Counted from the stretch's first letter, positions 47,403-57,156 are shown. The stretch is 64,000 nucleotides of DNA from Azospirillum soli (GCF_017876165.1 NZ_JAGINQ010000008.1:186001-250000), one strand, 5' to 3'. Translations and numbers: made by a program. The notes: generated from the sequence alone by a model not told the origin.

Positions 47403-48407
47403 TCATCCTTCCGACGGCCGGCGGACGGGATGGATGCCCGGCGCGGGGATGGAGAGATAGCGCATGCGCTTCGCCTCCCGCCGGCCGAGCGTGACCGTGT
47501 CCAGGATCAGCCCGCAGGTCAGGCTGAGGAAGCCCAGCAGCATCAGGCCCATGGACAGGACCGCGGTGGGCAGGCGCGGCACCAGCCCGGTCTGGAAATA
47601 GGTCGCCACGATGGGCCAGGCCAGGATGACGGAGGCCGCCGCCAGCACCGCGAAGATGGCGAAGAAGAAGGGCAGGGGCCGTTCCTCCTTCACCAGGATC
47701 AGGATGGTCTTCAGGATGCGGATGCCGTCGCGGATGGTGTTCAGCTTGCTGTGCGAGCCGGGCGGACGGTCCTTGTAGGGCGTCTTGATCTCGGCGATCG
47801 GCATGCGCAGCTCCAGCGCGTGCACGGTCAGCTCGGTTTCCGTCTCGAAGCCGCTGGCCAGGGCCGGGAAGGACTTGATGAAGCGGCGCGAGAAGACGCG
47901 GTAGCCGGACAGCATGTCCTGGATGCGGTCGCCGAAGATCTGCCGCACGATGCCGGTCAGCAGCTTGTTGCCGAAGCGGTGGCCGGGCCGGTAGGCCTTC
48001 ACGATGTCGGTGACGCGGGCGCCGTTGACCATGTCCAGCTGGTCGTCCCACAGCCGCTGCACCAGCAGCGGGGCCGAGGGGGCGTGGTAGGTGTCGTCGC
48101 CGTCCACCAGCACGTAGACGTCGGCCTCGATGTCCGAGAACATGCGGCGCATGACGTTGCCCTTGCCCTGCAACGGCTCGTGCCGGACCACGGCGCCGGC
48201 CGCCTTGGCCTTTTCCACCGTCCGGTCGGAGGAGTTGTTATCGTAGACGTAGACCGTTGCGTCCGGCAGCGCCGCCTGGAAGTTACGGACGACCGCCTCG
48301 ATCGCCGCCTCCTCGTTGTAGCAGGGGATCAGCACGGCGACGACGGGAGCCGTGCCGCGGGGCGCGGTCACGGAGGGAGCCGGGCGGTCGATGGTGGAGA
48401 CGGTCAT
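47403..48407 (-). CDS. Family 2 glycosyltransferase, membrane-anchored
   Basis: A 334-residue GT2 enzyme of the dolichyl/undecaprenyl-phosphate sugar synthase type. The GT-A domain has LIPCYNEEAAIEAVV near residues 28-42, VYDNNSSDRT and the DxD-like VLVDGDDTYH, and two C-terminal membrane helices follow at about residues 245-310. It probably charges a polyprenyl phosphate with a sugar for GtrA and the GT-C protein encoded just upstream. The acceptor is unknown. Confidence 0.92.
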   Translation of the reverse strand: MTVSTIDRPAPSVTAPRGTAPVVAVLIPCYNEEAAIEAVVRNFQAALPDATVYVYDNNSSDRTVEKAKAAGAVVRHEPLQGKGNVMRRMFSDIEADVYVLVDGDDTYHAPSAPLLVQRLWDDQLDMVNGARVTDIVKAYRPGHRFGNKLLTGIVRQIFGDRIQDMLSGYRVFSRRFIKSFPALASGFETETELTVHALELRMPIAEIKTPYKDRPPGSHSKLNTIRDGIRILKTILILVKEERPLPFFFAIFAVLAAASVILAWPIVATYFQTGLVPRLPTAVLSMGLMLLGFLSLTCGLILDTVTLGRREAKRMRYLSIPAPGIHPVRRPSEG

Positions 48408-48478
48408 GGGCGTTTGCCTCGGGGGGCGTTTGCGTCAAAACGATGCTGATGGTCGGATAAACACCACAAACCCAGTCT

Positions 48479-50095
48479 TTAATCCATCGTCACGCGCTGG
48501 ACCGCGCACAGGTTGAGCGGCTCCCCCAAATTGTTGGGAATCGCGCGGCAATCCTGCTGATCCACCCGCAATCCCAGCAGAGCCGCCGCCTTGGCCGCCC
48601 CGGCGGTGTCCGGAACGGTGCTCAGCATCAGGAAGCGGCCCCGGTGCGCCCCAACTTTGTCCTTCAGCAGGGCGAGGTAACCGTTCCCCACGGAGTCCGG
48701 CTGGAGAAAGTTCGACTGGATGCGGACGAAGCGCACGCGGGCCGGGAACTCCGGAATAACGTGGGAGATCGCCCAGTAGCCGGCCATCAGCACCATGGTG
48801 TCCTCGGGCGCCTCGATGGGCGGCACCTCGGCCTCGACCCAGCGGGCGCTCCACGGCACGCGGCCCCAGTCGGCCGGCTGCATGGTCGCCTGGGCCAGCA
48901 CCAGCAGGACGCCGGCCACCGCCAGCTTCGCGGTGCGCGCCACCGGCAGCAGTCCCGCCGCCATGACGATGGCGACCGGCCCCAGGATCTCCAGCGGCAC
49001 CAGATAGCGGTAGATGCAGAACATGACGACCCACAGCGCGTAGGTCACCGCCATGGCCGTCAGCAGGAAGCGGGACGCCGCCGGATCGGCCAGCGGCTCC
49101 GACCGCAGCCGGAACACCGTCGCCAGCAGTGCCAGAGCCGCCGCCACCGGCACCAGCACGAACAGGATCAGGACGCGCAGGTCGAGGAACGGCACCTCGC
49201 CGACCTTCAGCGGGGCGAAGGTGAAGAAGAAGGGGAAGAACAGCCTCTCCAGCGTGGAGGCCGGGAAGAAGCCGACGTTGACGTAATCGGAGATGGCCGC
49301 GAAGGGCGACTTGAACACATGGTTCATGTGCGGGAACACCGGGTTCCCGTAGTCGTGCCACAGGTGCGCCATCCAAAATCCGGCGAACAGGGCAAGGCCC
49401 CCCAGCACGCCGATCCCGAAGAAGAAGGCCAGCCACAGCCGCCGCCAGGGCCGCGCCGGCAGCACCAGGAAGGCGAGGCATAGGCCGACCGCGTAGATGA
49501 CCGTCGGGTTCTTCAGCCCCATGGCCGCCCCGGCCAGAACGCCCGCCAGCGCGACCCGCCCGAAGGCCCGTGGCGCCGGCCCGTCGAGCAGGCCCGGAAG
49601 CCCGCCGGCGATCACCACCAGCGCGCCGAGCACGCCGAGGCTGACCATGTTGTCGTGGAAGGTGGTGCCGAGCAGCCCCAGCGTCCCGCCGCCGAGCCCG
49701 CCCATCAGCGCCAGCACCGCCGCCAGCGCCACCCGCTGCCCCGGCGTTCCGATGCGCAGGGTGGTGTGGGCCAGCAGGAACAGCAGCGACAGGTTCAGCC
49801 CCTGCAAGGCGGCCCAGATGAAGCCGGCCACCGGCGCCGGCAGAGTGCTGGCCAGCAGATAGAACGGAACGTCCAGCAGCGGGTTGTAGAAGGTGGGCAT
49901 CTGCGCCGGCAGCAGGTCGATGCCCAGGCGGCCGGTCAGGAAGGCGTAGGCGTTGTACCAGTGGTAGTTCCGCAGATCCCAGTTGGCATCCATGCCCAGC
50001 GCCAACGCCAGCAGGCCGTAAAGCAGAGGGGCCAGCACCAGGAAGGCGAGCGCTGCCCGGCGCGCGCGGGGATCGTCGATGGACAGGATCGGCAT
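48479..50095 (-). CDS. Multi-pass membrane protein, GT-C glycosyltransferase-like
   Basis: A 538-residue protein with about 10-12 membrane helices. An early luminal loop after helix 1 (GMDANWDLRNYHWYNAYAF) has acidic and aromatic residues like GT-C enzymes that use polyprenyl-linked sugars. It lies upstream of the GT2 and gtrA genes on the same strand, consistent with a surface-glycosylation set. I chose ATG 50093-50095 (MPILSIDDPRAR); the longer frame adds 75 low-conservation residues. The sugar and target are unknown. Confidence 0.75.
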   Translation of the reverse strand: MPILSIDDPRARRAALAFLVLAPLLYGLLALALGMDANWDLRNYHWYNAYAFLTGRLGIDLLPAQMPTFYNPLLDVPFYLLASTLPAPVAGFIWAALQGLNLSLLFLLAHTTLRIGTPGQRVALAAVLALMGGLGGGTLGLLGTTFHDNMVSLGVLGALVVIAGGLPGLLDGPAPRAFGRVALAGVLAGAAMGLKNPTVIYAVGLCLAFLVLPARPWRRLWLAFFFGIGVLGGLALFAGFWMAHLWHDYGNPVFPHMNHVFKSPFAAISDYVNVGFFPASTLERLFFPFFFTFAPLKVGEVPFLDLRVLILFVLVPVAAALALLATVFRLRSEPLADPAASRFLLTAMAVTYALWVVMFCIYRYLVPLEILGPVAIVMAAGLLPVARTAKLAVAGVLLVLAQATMQPADWGRVPWSARWVEAEVPPIEAPEDTMVLMAGYWAISHVIPEFPARVRFVRIQSNFLQPDSVGNGYLALLKDKVGAHRGRFLMLSTVPDTAGAAKAAALLGLRVDQQDCRAIPNNLGEPLNLCAVQRVTMD

Positions 50096-50372
50096 GGGAG
50101 GGACTGGACCGTGGCGGTTGGTGGCCCCTTGGTAGGCGAGGGGACGTTCCGCATCAAGGCCGCAACGCTGTGGCAAAGTTGCGGGCAAAGTCTCAGAGGG
50201 CAGGATCATTGCGGGTAAGATCATTGCGTTCTGTTGTGGCTGCCCATGCGTTTTCGCGCTGTGCGCGCGGGCGTCCCGGCAAGCTTCCTCTGGCAATGGC
50301 GGGACGGGTCTGCTATTCACCGGACCTCTGCATGCACATGCTTGCGCCTCTTAGCGCGACAGGATTCTGGCG

Positions 50373-50987
50373 ATGGAAAAGTTTACGGTTCTCACCGGTG
50401 TTGCGGCGCCGCTGCCGATGATCAATGTCGACACCGACATGATCATTCCCAAGCAATTCCTGAAGACCATCAAGCGGACCGGGCTCGGCAAGCACCTCTT
50501 CGACGAGATGCGCTACACGCCCGAAGGCAAGGAGGTCGACAGCTTCGTCCTCAACAAGCCGGCCTACCGCAGCGCCAAGATCCTGGTTGCGGGCGACAAT
50601 TTCGGCTGCGGCTCCTCGCGTGAGCATGCGCCGTGGGCGCTGGCCGACTTCGGCATCCGTTGCATCATCGCGCCGAGCTTCGCGGACATCTTCTTCAACA
50701 ACTGCTTCAAGAACGGCATCCTGCCGATCAAGCTGCCGAAGGAGCAGGTGGACCTGCTGCTGGACGACGCCTCGCGCGGCTCCAACGCCATCGTGACGGT
50801 GGATCTGGAGAAGCAGGAGATCACCGGTCCGGACGGCGGCAAGATCAGCTTCGAGGTCGATCCGTTCCGCAAGCATTGCCTGATCAACGGCCTGGACGAT
50901 ATCGGGCTGACGCTGCAGCAGTCGGCGGCCATCGATTCGTTCGAGGCCAAGCAGCGCGCCGGCGGCCAGCCCTGGCTGTGGGGCTGA
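50373..50987 (+). CDS. leuD: 3-isopropylmalate dehydratase small subunit
   Basis: A 204-residue LeuD, which with LeuC isomerises 2- to 3-isopropylmalate in leucine synthesis. Recognised motifs are [16 protein letters not shown] at residues 16-31, [18 protein letters not shown] at about 70-87 and [17 protein letters not shown]. leuC is not in the window. leuB follows after about 110 bases on the same strand. Confidence 0.97.
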   Translation: MEKFTVLTGVAAPLPMINVDTDMIIPKQFLKTIKRTGLGKHLFDEMRYTPEGKEVDSFVLNKPAYRSAKILVAGDNFGCGSSREHAPWALADFGIRCIIAPSFADIFFNNCFKNGILPIKLPKEQVDLLLDDASRGSNAIVTVDLEKQEITGPDGGKISFEVDPFRKHCLINGLDDIGLTLQQSAAIDSFEAKQRAGGQPWLWG

Positions 50988-51095
50988 TTGGACCCACGGT
51001 GCTTGTGGGCTTAGCGCTTTGGGGCCACTTCCCAGGCGCCGGGTCCACCGATAGAACCTCTTGACGAAGTCTCCAAAACGGGGAGTGCGTGCGCC

Positions 51096-52211
51096 ATGCC
51101 CGCCAATAAGAAGCTTCTGTTTTTGCCTGGTGACGGGATCGGTCCCGAGGTCATGCGCCAGGTGCGCCGGGTCATCGACTGGATGGACCGCAAGCGCAAC
51201 GTGACCTTCGACGTCACCGAGGGGCTGGTCGGCGGCGCGGCCATCGACGCCTACGGCGTTCCGCTCAGCGACGCGACGCTGGCCGATGCGCTGGCCTCGG
51301 ACGCGGTGATGCTGGGCGCCGTCGGCGGCCCGAAGTGGGACAACCCCTCCGACTACACCAAGCGTCCGGAAGCCGGCCTGCTGACCCTGCGCAAGGAGCT
51401 GGGGCTGTTCGCCAACCTGCGCCCGGCCGTGGTGTTCGACGCGCTGGTCGATGCGTCGAGCCTGAAGCCCGAGATCATCAAGGGTCTCGACATCATGATC
51501 GTGCGCGAGCTGACCGGCGGCGTGTATTTCGGTGAGCCGCGCGGCATCACCGACATCGGCAACGGCGAGCGTCGCGGCGTCAACACCCAGGTCTACACCA
51601 CCTCCGAGATCCGCCGCGTGGCCCGCGTGGCCTTCGAGCTGGCGCGCAAGCGCGGCAACAAGGTCCACTCGATGGAGAAGGCCAACGTGATGGAGTCGGG
51701 CCTCCTGTGGCGGCAGGAAGTCACCAAGCTCCACCAGGAGGAGTTCTCGGACGTCACGCTGGAGCACATGTACGCCGACAACGGCGCCATGCAGCTGCTG
51801 AAGAACCCCAAGCAGTTCGACGTGATCGTCACCGACAACCTGTTCGGCGACATCCTGTCGGACGAGGCGGCGATGATGACGGGTTCGCTCGGCATGCTGC
51901 CGTCGGCCTCGCTCGGCGCTCCGGACGCCAACGGCAACCGCAAGGCCATGTACGAACCGGTCCACGGCTCGGCCCCGGACATCGCGGGCAAGGATCTGGC
52001 CAACCCCTGCGCCACGCTGCTGTCCTTCGCCATGGCGCTCCGCTACTCCTTCGACCTGGCGGAAGACGCCGGGCTGCTGGAGAAGGCGGTGCAGAACGTG
52101 CTGTCCGGCGGCATGCGCACGGCAGACATCATGGCGCCGGGCATGGCCCGCTGCTCGACCACCGTCATGGGCGACTCGATCCTGCGCGAGCTGGACAAGC
52201 TCGCCTCCTGA
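51096..52211 (+). CDS. leuB: 3-isopropylmalate dehydrogenase
   Basis: A 371-residue LeuB that oxidatively decarboxylates 3-isopropylmalate with NAD. Key segments are [14 protein letters not shown](T)[10 protein letters not shown] with the substrate-binding arginines, the metal-binding [19 protein letters not shown] and the NAD-binding [14 protein letters not shown] strong terminator lies 24 bases after the stop. Confidence 0.97.
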   Translation: MPANKKLLFLPGDGIGPEVMRQVRRVIDWMDRKRNVTFDVTEGLVGGAAIDAYGVPLSDATLADALASDAVMLGAVGGPKWDNPSDYTKRPEAGLLTLRKELGLFANLRPAVVFDALVDASSLKPEIIKGLDIMIVRELTGGVYFGEPRGITDIGNGERRGVNTQVYTTSEIRRVARVAFELARKRGNKVHSMEKANVMESGLLWRQEVTKLHQEEFSDVTLEHMYADNGAMQLLKNPKQFDVIVTDNLFGDILSDEAAMMTGSLGMLPSASLGAPDANGNRKAMYEPVHGSAPDIAGKDLANPCATLLSFAMALRYSFDLAEDAGLLEKAVQNVLSGGMRTADIMAPGMARCSTTVMGDSILRELDKLAS

Positions 52212-52234
52212 TCGGCGCCGTTCCAAGGTCCGTT

Positions 52235-52276
52235 ACGGAAAAGCCCCCCTCCTCCCCAGGAGGGGGGCTTTTCCGT
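52235..52276. terminator. Strong terminator after leuB
   Basis: A perfect 19-bp stem (ACGGAAAAGCCCCCCTCCT and its complement) with a CCCC loop and internal TTTT follows the leuB stop. The KGG gene converges from the other side, so it serves both. Confidence 0.9.
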
Positions 52277-52287
52277 TTCGGGGTGCG

Positions 52288-52581
52288 TCAGTCGCCTCCA
52301 TCCGGACGGGCGGCTGCGCCCCGGCCGCCGTGGCTGGCCTGACCGCCCTTCCGGCCGGCCTCGGCCGCAAGCGACGGGTTGCGCGAAAAGCTGCGCGAGG
52401 ATGCCGGGACGCTGCGTCCGCCTTTGCGGCCAGCCTCCGCGGCGAGTTCTGGGTTCTTTGAGAAACTGCGCTTATCGGCCGGCACGCTTTCCCCGCCCTT
52501 GCTGGCGATCTGACGTTGCCGGTCGCGATCCATCGACGCGAAGCCGCGGTTCGACGTGCGCCCGTTGTCCTTCGAGGCCAT
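52288..52581 (-). CDS. KGG-repeat stress-response protein
   Basis: A 97-residue hydrophilic protein of the GsiB/YciG KGG family. Repeats are visible as IASKGGESVPADKRSFSKNP, AEAGRKGGRSVPASSRSF and AEAGRKGGQAS. Such intrinsically disordered proteins are induced by general stress. GGAGG precedes the ATG, and an EcfG-type promoter sits at 52612-52637. Confidence 0.9.
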   Translation of the reverse strand: MASKDNGRTSNRGFASMDRDRQRQIASKGGESVPADKRSFSKNPELAAEAGRKGGRSVPASSRSFSRNPSLAAEAGRKGGQASHGGRGAAARPDGGD

Positions 52582-52611
52582 CTTCAACCTCCACCTCTGC
52601 CACGTGCCTGA

Positions 52612-52637
52612 AACCGGGGAGGGCGCAAGTTGGTTCC
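52612..52637 (-). promoter_or_regulatory. Probable EcfG-type general stress promoter
   Basis: On the minus strand GGAAC (52633-52637) and GGTT (52612-52615) are 17 bases apart, close to the alphaproteobacterial EcfG consensus GGAAC-N16/17-CGTT. It lies about 31 bases upstream of the KGG start codon. Confidence 0.6.
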
Positions 52638-52791
52638 GAACGGGGAGGTGAATTCCGCGAGCCGCGCCAATTCGGAGGTGGCGGCGAACCAAACCGTCTT
52701 TGTCGGCCCTTTTTATTGGCGGAACAAAAGAAAAATTGCGATAATTCCAGAGTTTCCAAAATAATGCATACGCCGGTATGCTGGGGTCGCC

Positions 52792-53964
52792 ATGATGTGG
52801 TTCGACTTTTCTGTAATGCTGTTGTTCGCCTGCTTTGCGATTGTTTCGGGCTTCGTCTGGCCGAAGATGCTGAATGACCGGATCACGACGGAGGCGGAGG
52901 CGCTGAAGCAGGCTTTTCCGGCCATCACCGGCGCCGATTACGGGAAGGTGATGGAAAAGCACGAGCAGACCCAGGGCGTGCACGGCTACGTTATTCCGAC
53001 GCTGATGTTCACGGTGATCGTGATCGTCGGATCGTCGCTGCTGGTTCTCGACACGTCGGACGAGGTGTCCTTTCAGAAGTACGAGATCCTGTACGGCACC
53101 CTGGTCGGCAAGGATGCCCAGCAGCAGGCCGCGACCAGCTTTCTGATGATGCAGGCGGCGTTCCTGGGGGCGTTCCTGTGGTCGTTGCAACATCTGCTGC
53201 GCCGTGCCCAGGCGCGCGACATCGGGCCGACCACCATTTACCGCATCTGCCTGTACATGCTGTTCGGCATGGTGCTGTCGATCTTCGTCAACCATGCCAT
53301 GCACAGCGGGATGGACAGCCTCGGCCAGCTGGGGCTGGACCAGAGCCTGCCGGTGATCGGCTTCTTCACCGGCTACTTCTCCATCGAGATGTTCGAGACG
53401 GTGACCGAGTGGGCGTTGCGCAAGAAGAAGTCCATCGCCAACAACACGCAGCCTCCGTCCCTGACCGTCATCGAGGGCATCAGCTACGACACCGCCGTGC
53501 GCCTGCGCGAGCTGTGGGTGGACGACGCCTACGCGCTGGCCCACGTCAATCCCATCGAGATCTATCTGAAGACGCCCTTCGGGCTGGAGCAATGCATCGA
53601 CTGGGTCGGGCAGGCGCAGCTTCTGCTGGTGGCGAAAGGGGACGCCTTCCTCTTCCTGCGCAGCCACGGGGTGCGCACGATCCTTCAGCTCGAAACGCTG
53701 CTGCGGGCCTCGAAGAGCGATCAGGCCGAGTTCCACGCCTTCGTGGAGAACTACGGCTTCGGCGATGACGAGGCCGCGGTGCGCAAGACGTTGCAGGCGC
53801 TGGGCAGCCACGCGGCGTCGGCGCTCGACCGGGATCTGAGCTTCCGGCGGCTGCGCCAGCTCTGCGACCTGATCTGCCCGGCGACCGGAGCGGCGACGGA
53901 GGGGAGGGCGGAGCCAGCCGATCCCGCCGCCCCGCGCCGCGTTCTGGAACTGGAACCCGCGTAG
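52792..53964 (+). CDS. Five-helix membrane protein with C-terminal HhH-like region
   Basis: A 390-residue protein with about five membrane helices in the first 205 residues (residues 3-23, 63-86, 118-138, 148-170 and 184-204). A 180-residue cytoplasmic part begins with VIEGISYDTAVRLRELWVDD, which resembles a helix-hairpin-helix unit. I recognise no named family. It is a single gene between the KGG gene and the CoA-ester lyase gene. Two adjacent ATG codons start it; I use the first. Confidence 0.8.
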   Translation: MMWFDFSVMLLFACFAIVSGFVWPKMLNDRITTEAEALKQAFPAITGADYGKVMEKHEQTQGVHGYVIPTLMFTVIVIVGSSLLVLDTSDEVSFQKYEILYGTLVGKDAQQQAATSFLMMQAAFLGAFLWSLQHLLRRAQARDIGPTTIYRICLYMLFGMVLSIFVNHAMHSGMDSLGQLGLDQSLPVIGFFTGYFSIEMFETVTEWALRKKKSIANNTQPPSLTVIEGISYDTAVRLRELWVDDAYALAHVNPIEIYLKTPFGLEQCIDWVGQAQLLLVAKGDAFLFLRSHGVRTILQLETLLRASKSDQAEFHAFVENYGFGDDEAAVRKTLQALGSHAASALDRDLSFRRLRQLCDLICPATGAATEGRAEPADPAAPRRVLELEPA

Positions 53965-54004
53965 TGTCGGAGGTGGGGGCCGCTCGGCCCCCGCCGCTCA
54001 GCCT

Positions 54005-54880
54005 TTACTGCCCCAGGGCATCGATGGCTTCGGCCAGCGCCACGAGGCGCCGGGCATTTTCGACGTGGAGGTTCTCCACCAGCTTGCCGTCCACCAGCAC
54101 GACGCCCTTGCCCTGGGCGGCGGCCTCGGCGTGCGCCGCGATGATGCGGTGGGCGACGGCGACCTCGTCGGCGCTGGGGGCGTAGGCCGCGTTGCAGGCG
54201 GCGATGGTTTTCGGGTGGATCAGGGTCTTGCCGTCGAAGCCCAGCTCGCGGCCCTGGCGGCAGGACTGGGCGAAGCCCTCGTCGTCGTTCAGGTCGAGGT
54301 GGACGCCGTCCAGCACGGCCAACCCATAGGCCCGCGCGGCCAACAGGCAGAGCCCCAGGCTGGTGATCATCGGCAGCCGGTCGCGCGTGTGGGCGGCGTG
54401 CAGGTCCTTGGCGAGGTCGGAGGTGCCCAGCACGAGCCCGCCGAGCTTCGGCGACGCCCCGGCGATCTCCCTGGCGTTCAGGATGCCGAGCGGGGTTTCC
54501 ATCATGCACCAGATGGACTGGGAGTCGGGCGAGCCGTTGGCGCGCAGCACGGCCTCGGCCTGCCGCACCATGTCCGGGCTTTCGACCTTGGGCAGCAGCA
54601 CGGCGTCGGCGCCGCTGGTCGCGGCCATCACGAGGTCGTCGTAGCCCCAGGGGGTGTTCAGGCCGTTGGTGCGGACGACCAGTTCCCGGCCGCCGTAGCC
54701 GCCGACGGCGATGGCGGCCTTGATGGTGGCGCGCGCCTCGGCCTTGGCGTCGGGGGCGACGGCGTCCTCCAGATCGAGGATCAGGCCATCGGCGGGAAGC
54801 GTCCGACCCTTCTCAAGCGCCCGGGCGTTGGAGCCCGGCATGTAGAGCACGCTACGGCGCGGGCGGACGGTTGTGGCCAT
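54005..54880 (-). CDS. CitE-like CoA-ester lyase (HpcH/HpaI family)
   Basis: A 291-residue TIM-barrel protein related to citrate lyase beta and malyl-CoA or methylmalyl-CoA lyase/thioesterase. Motifs are RRSVLYMPGSNARALEKG at the N terminus, GLILDLEDAV with the metal-binding aspartate, VVRTNGLNTPWGYDDL with the CoA-binding arginine, and a central LLPKVESPD and CMMETPLGI glutamate. Which CoA ester is cleaved cannot be told from sequence. Confidence 0.9.
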   Translation of the reverse strand: MATTVRPRRSVLYMPGSNARALEKGRTLPADGLILDLEDAVAPDAKAEARATIKAAIAVGGYGGRELVVRTNGLNTPWGYDDLVMAATSGADAVLLPKVESPDMVRQAEAVLRANGSPDSQSIWCMMETPLGILNAREIAGASPKLGGLVLGTSDLAKDLHAAHTRDRLPMITSLGLCLLAARAYGLAVLDGVHLDLNDDEGFAQSCRQGRELGFDGKTLIHPKTIAACNAAYAPSADEVAVAHRIIAAHAEAAAQGKGVVLVDGKLVENLHVENARRLVALAEAIDALGQ

Positions 54881-54951
54881 GGCGGTTTCCCCCTTCTTGT
54901 CGCGGTCTGCGGGTCAGGAGTAACCGCAGCAGAAAGGGGAGTCCATGCGGA

Positions 54952-55386
54952 TCATGCCGCTTGCACGTTGCCCAGCGCGCGGACGGCGCGGAAGACGGCG
55001 AACTCGCGCCACAGGTTGCGGGTCACGTCGGCTTCGGCGTGGCGGTGGATGGCGACCGGCAGGCCGGGGCGCAGGATCATCGGGGCGAGCGAGGTGTGCT
55101 CCCCCACCCGGAAACGGTCCACCTGAAGGCAGCGGCAGGACGGGCCGGACGCGGCGGCAAGCGAGCAGCCGGTGCAGTCGGCGGCCGTCACCTGCTCCGG
55201 CGGCAGATCCGCCAGCGGCTTCATGGCGTCGGCCCCCTCCACCGACGCGCCGATGGTGGCGGCGTGGTCCATGGCGTCGCCGAACAGGTCGATGCCGCCG
55301 TCGAGGTGCAGGACCGCGTTGCCCGCCAGCTGAACCGGGGCGTTGCCTTTCCGGCGCAGCTTCATGCGGTTGAACTCGATCGCCAT
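54952..55386 (-). CDS. Hypothetical protein with C-x2-C-x10-C-x-C cluster
   Basis: A 144-residue soluble protein I do not recognise. Its one notable feature is the cysteine cluster ADCTGCSLAAASGPSCRC near residues 69-86, which could bind a metal or iron-sulphur cluster. ATG 55384-55386 (MAIEFNRMKL) was chosen over a longer frame into the divergent promoter region. It lies about 70 bases upstream of the CoA-ester lyase gene on the same strand. Confidence 0.65.
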   Translation of the reverse strand: MAIEFNRMKLRRKGNAPVQLAGNAVLHLDGGIDLFGDAMDHAATIGASVEGADAMKPLADLPPEQVTAADCTGCSLAAASGPSCRCLQVDRFRVGEHTSLAPMILRPGLPVAIHRHAEADVTRNLWREFAVFRAVRALGNVQAA

Positions 55387-55598
55387 GACCCTCTCCCGAA
55401 GAAAATCCGTTCGCGGGCCTGAAGGTATGCTTCGAATATTACTGCGCAAAGAGCTTTTTGGTTTCGCGAATCCAAGTGGAATGTCAGGAGTGAAATGAAA
55501 AATGCGATGTAGACATTGAGCCAATACCGTGACCGGGGTGGTGAGGCGCACTTTTTCATAGGGATGGGCGCGGCGGTGCTGCGCGGTGCGTCGCAAGG

Positions 55599-55613
55599 TG
55601 CGTCATTGACGCA
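55599..55613 (+). promoter_or_regulatory. Palindromic operator-like site upstream of pdxY
   Basis: TGCGTCA-T-TGACGCA is a perfect 15-base palindrome about 64 bases before the pdxY start, preceded by another GGTGCGTC half-site near 55586. It lies in the 290-bp divergent region, which is otherwise AT-rich for this genome and has no gene. Confidence 0.4.
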
Positions 55614-55676
55614 TGTCGGCCTTGTCACGGGGCTGAACGGTTTACGGCGGCGGCCCGTTGGCTTAGGCTTTCCGCC

Positions 55677-56537
55677 ATGAAGACCGTCCTCTCGATTCAA
55701 TCCCACGTCGCGTACGGCTATGTCGGCAACCGGGCCGCGGTGTTCCCGCTGCAACGGCTGGGCTTCGACGCCATCGCCGTGAACACGGTGCAGTTCTCCA
55801 ATCACACCGGCTACGGCGAATGGACCGGGCAGGTCTTCACGGCCGAGCACATCGCCGACGTCATCGACGGCATCGCCGCGCGCGGCGTGCTGCCCAACTG
55901 CCACGCGATCCTGTCCGGCTACATGGGGGATGTCGGGCTGGGGCAGGTGATCGTCGAGACGGCGGGCCGCGTGAAGGCCGCCAACCCGCGCGCCGTCTAC
56001 GCCTGCGACCCGGTGATGGGGGATGTCGGGCGTGGCTTCTTCGTGCGGCCGGGCCTGCCCGAATTCATCAAGGAGCACGCCGTCCCGGCGGCGGACCTGC
56101 TGACGCCGAACCAGTTCGAGCTGGAGTATCTGACCGACCGCAAGGTGGATACGCTGGAGGACGCGCTGGCCGCCACCGCCGCGCTGCGGGCGCGTGGGCC
56201 GCGTCTGGTGCTGGTCACCAGCCTGACGCGCAAGGACGCCCCCGCCGACAGCATCGAAATGCTGGCCGACGACACGGACGGCGCCTGGCTGATTTCCACC
56301 CCGCGCCTGCCGCTCGACCCCGCGCCCAGCGGGTCGGGCGACGCGGTGGCCGCCCTGTTCCTGGCCCATTATCTGAAGGCCTACGATCCCGTCCACGCGC
56401 TGGAGCAGGCGGCGGCGGCGATCTACGCCATTTTCCTGACCACGCGCCGTCTCGGCACGCGCGAGCTTCAGTTGATCGCCGCGCAGGACGAGTTCGTGAA
56501 TCCCACCCACCTGTTCCGCGCCACCCGCGTGCGCTGA
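55677..56537 (+). CDS. pdxY: Pyridoxal kinase
   Basis: A 286-residue PdxY/PdxK of the ribokinase superfamily that phosphorylates pyridoxal in the B6 salvage pathway. Motifs: [42 protein letters not shown] and the catalytic [15 protein letters not shown] near residues 219-233. The next gene (LOG) begins 21 bases downstream. Confidence 0.93.
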   Translation: MKTVLSIQSHVAYGYVGNRAAVFPLQRLGFDAIAVNTVQFSNHTGYGEWTGQVFTAEHIADVIDGIAARGVLPNCHAILSGYMGDVGLGQVIVETAGRVKAANPRAVYACDPVMGDVGRGFFVRPGLPEFIKEHAVPAADLLTPNQFELEYLTDRKVDTLEDALAATAALRARGPRLVLVTSLTRKDAPADSIEMLADDTDGAWLISTPRLPLDPAPSGSGDAVAALFLAHYLKAYDPVHALEQAAAAIYAIFLTTRRLGTRELQLIAAQDEFVNPTHLFRATRVR

Positions 56538-56558
56538 ACCTTCGATTTGAGACAATCC

Positions 56559-57137
56559 ATGCGTATTTGCGTCTACGCCGGGTCGAACCCCGGCACGAAC
56601 CCGGCTTACGGTGAAGCGGCGGAGCGGTTCGGCCGCCTGCTGGCCGAGCGCGGCATCGGTCTGGTCTACGGCGGCGGGCGAACCGGCCTGATGGGGCGGA
56701 TCTCCGACGCGGTGCTGGCGGCCGGCGGCACGGTGACCGGCATCATCCCGCAGTTCCTGATGGACAAGGAAGTCGGGCACATGGGCGTGCAGGACCTGCG
56801 CGTCGTCGGTTCCATGCACGAGCGCAAGGCGCTGATGGCCGAGCTGTCGGACGGGTTCGTCGCCTTGCCCGGCGGCATCGGCACCCTGGAAGAGATTTTC
56901 GAAGTGTGGACCTGGGCGCAACTCGGCCGCCACGACAAGCCCTGCGGCCTGCTCAACGCGGCGGGATTCTACGATGGGCTGGCCGGCTTCCTCGACCATG
57001 TGGCCGGGGAGCAGTTCATGAAGCCCAAGCACCGCAGCATGCTGGTCGTGGAGGAGAGCGGCGAGGCGATCCTGGATGCCTTCGCCGAGTATCAGCCGCC
57101 GGTCGTGGAGAAGTGGCTGGACAAGGGGCGCACCTGA
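56559..57137 (+). CDS. LOG family protein (cytokinin riboside phosphoribohydrolase-like)
   Basis: A 192-residue protein with the Rossmann-like LOG fold. Motifs include ICVYAGSNPGTNPAYGEAA, GLVYGGGRTGLMGRISDA, MHERKALM and PGGIGTLEEIFEVWTWAQLG (about residues 106-125), the last being the signature. LOG enzymes hydrolyse nucleotide N-glycosidic bonds; plant and some bacterial versions release cytokinins. ATG 56559 was chosen over an in-frame TTG at 56547. It is cotranscribed with pdxY. Confidence 0.93.
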   Translation: MRICVYAGSNPGTNPAYGEAAERFGRLLAERGIGLVYGGGRTGLMGRISDAVLAAGGTVTGIIPQFLMDKEVGHMGVQDLRVVGSMHERKALMAELSDGFVALPGGIGTLEEIFEVWTWAQLGRHDKPCGLLNAAGFYDGLAGFLDHVAGEQFMKPKHRSMLVVEESGEAILDAFAEYQPPVVEKWLDKGRT

Positions 57138-57156
57138 GGCGGCCGGGGCCGCGTTC

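Noticed and set aside
50096..50372. Leucine leader peptide or attenuator before leuD
   Set aside because: No short ORF with a run of Leu codons and no terminator/antiterminator pair could be seen.
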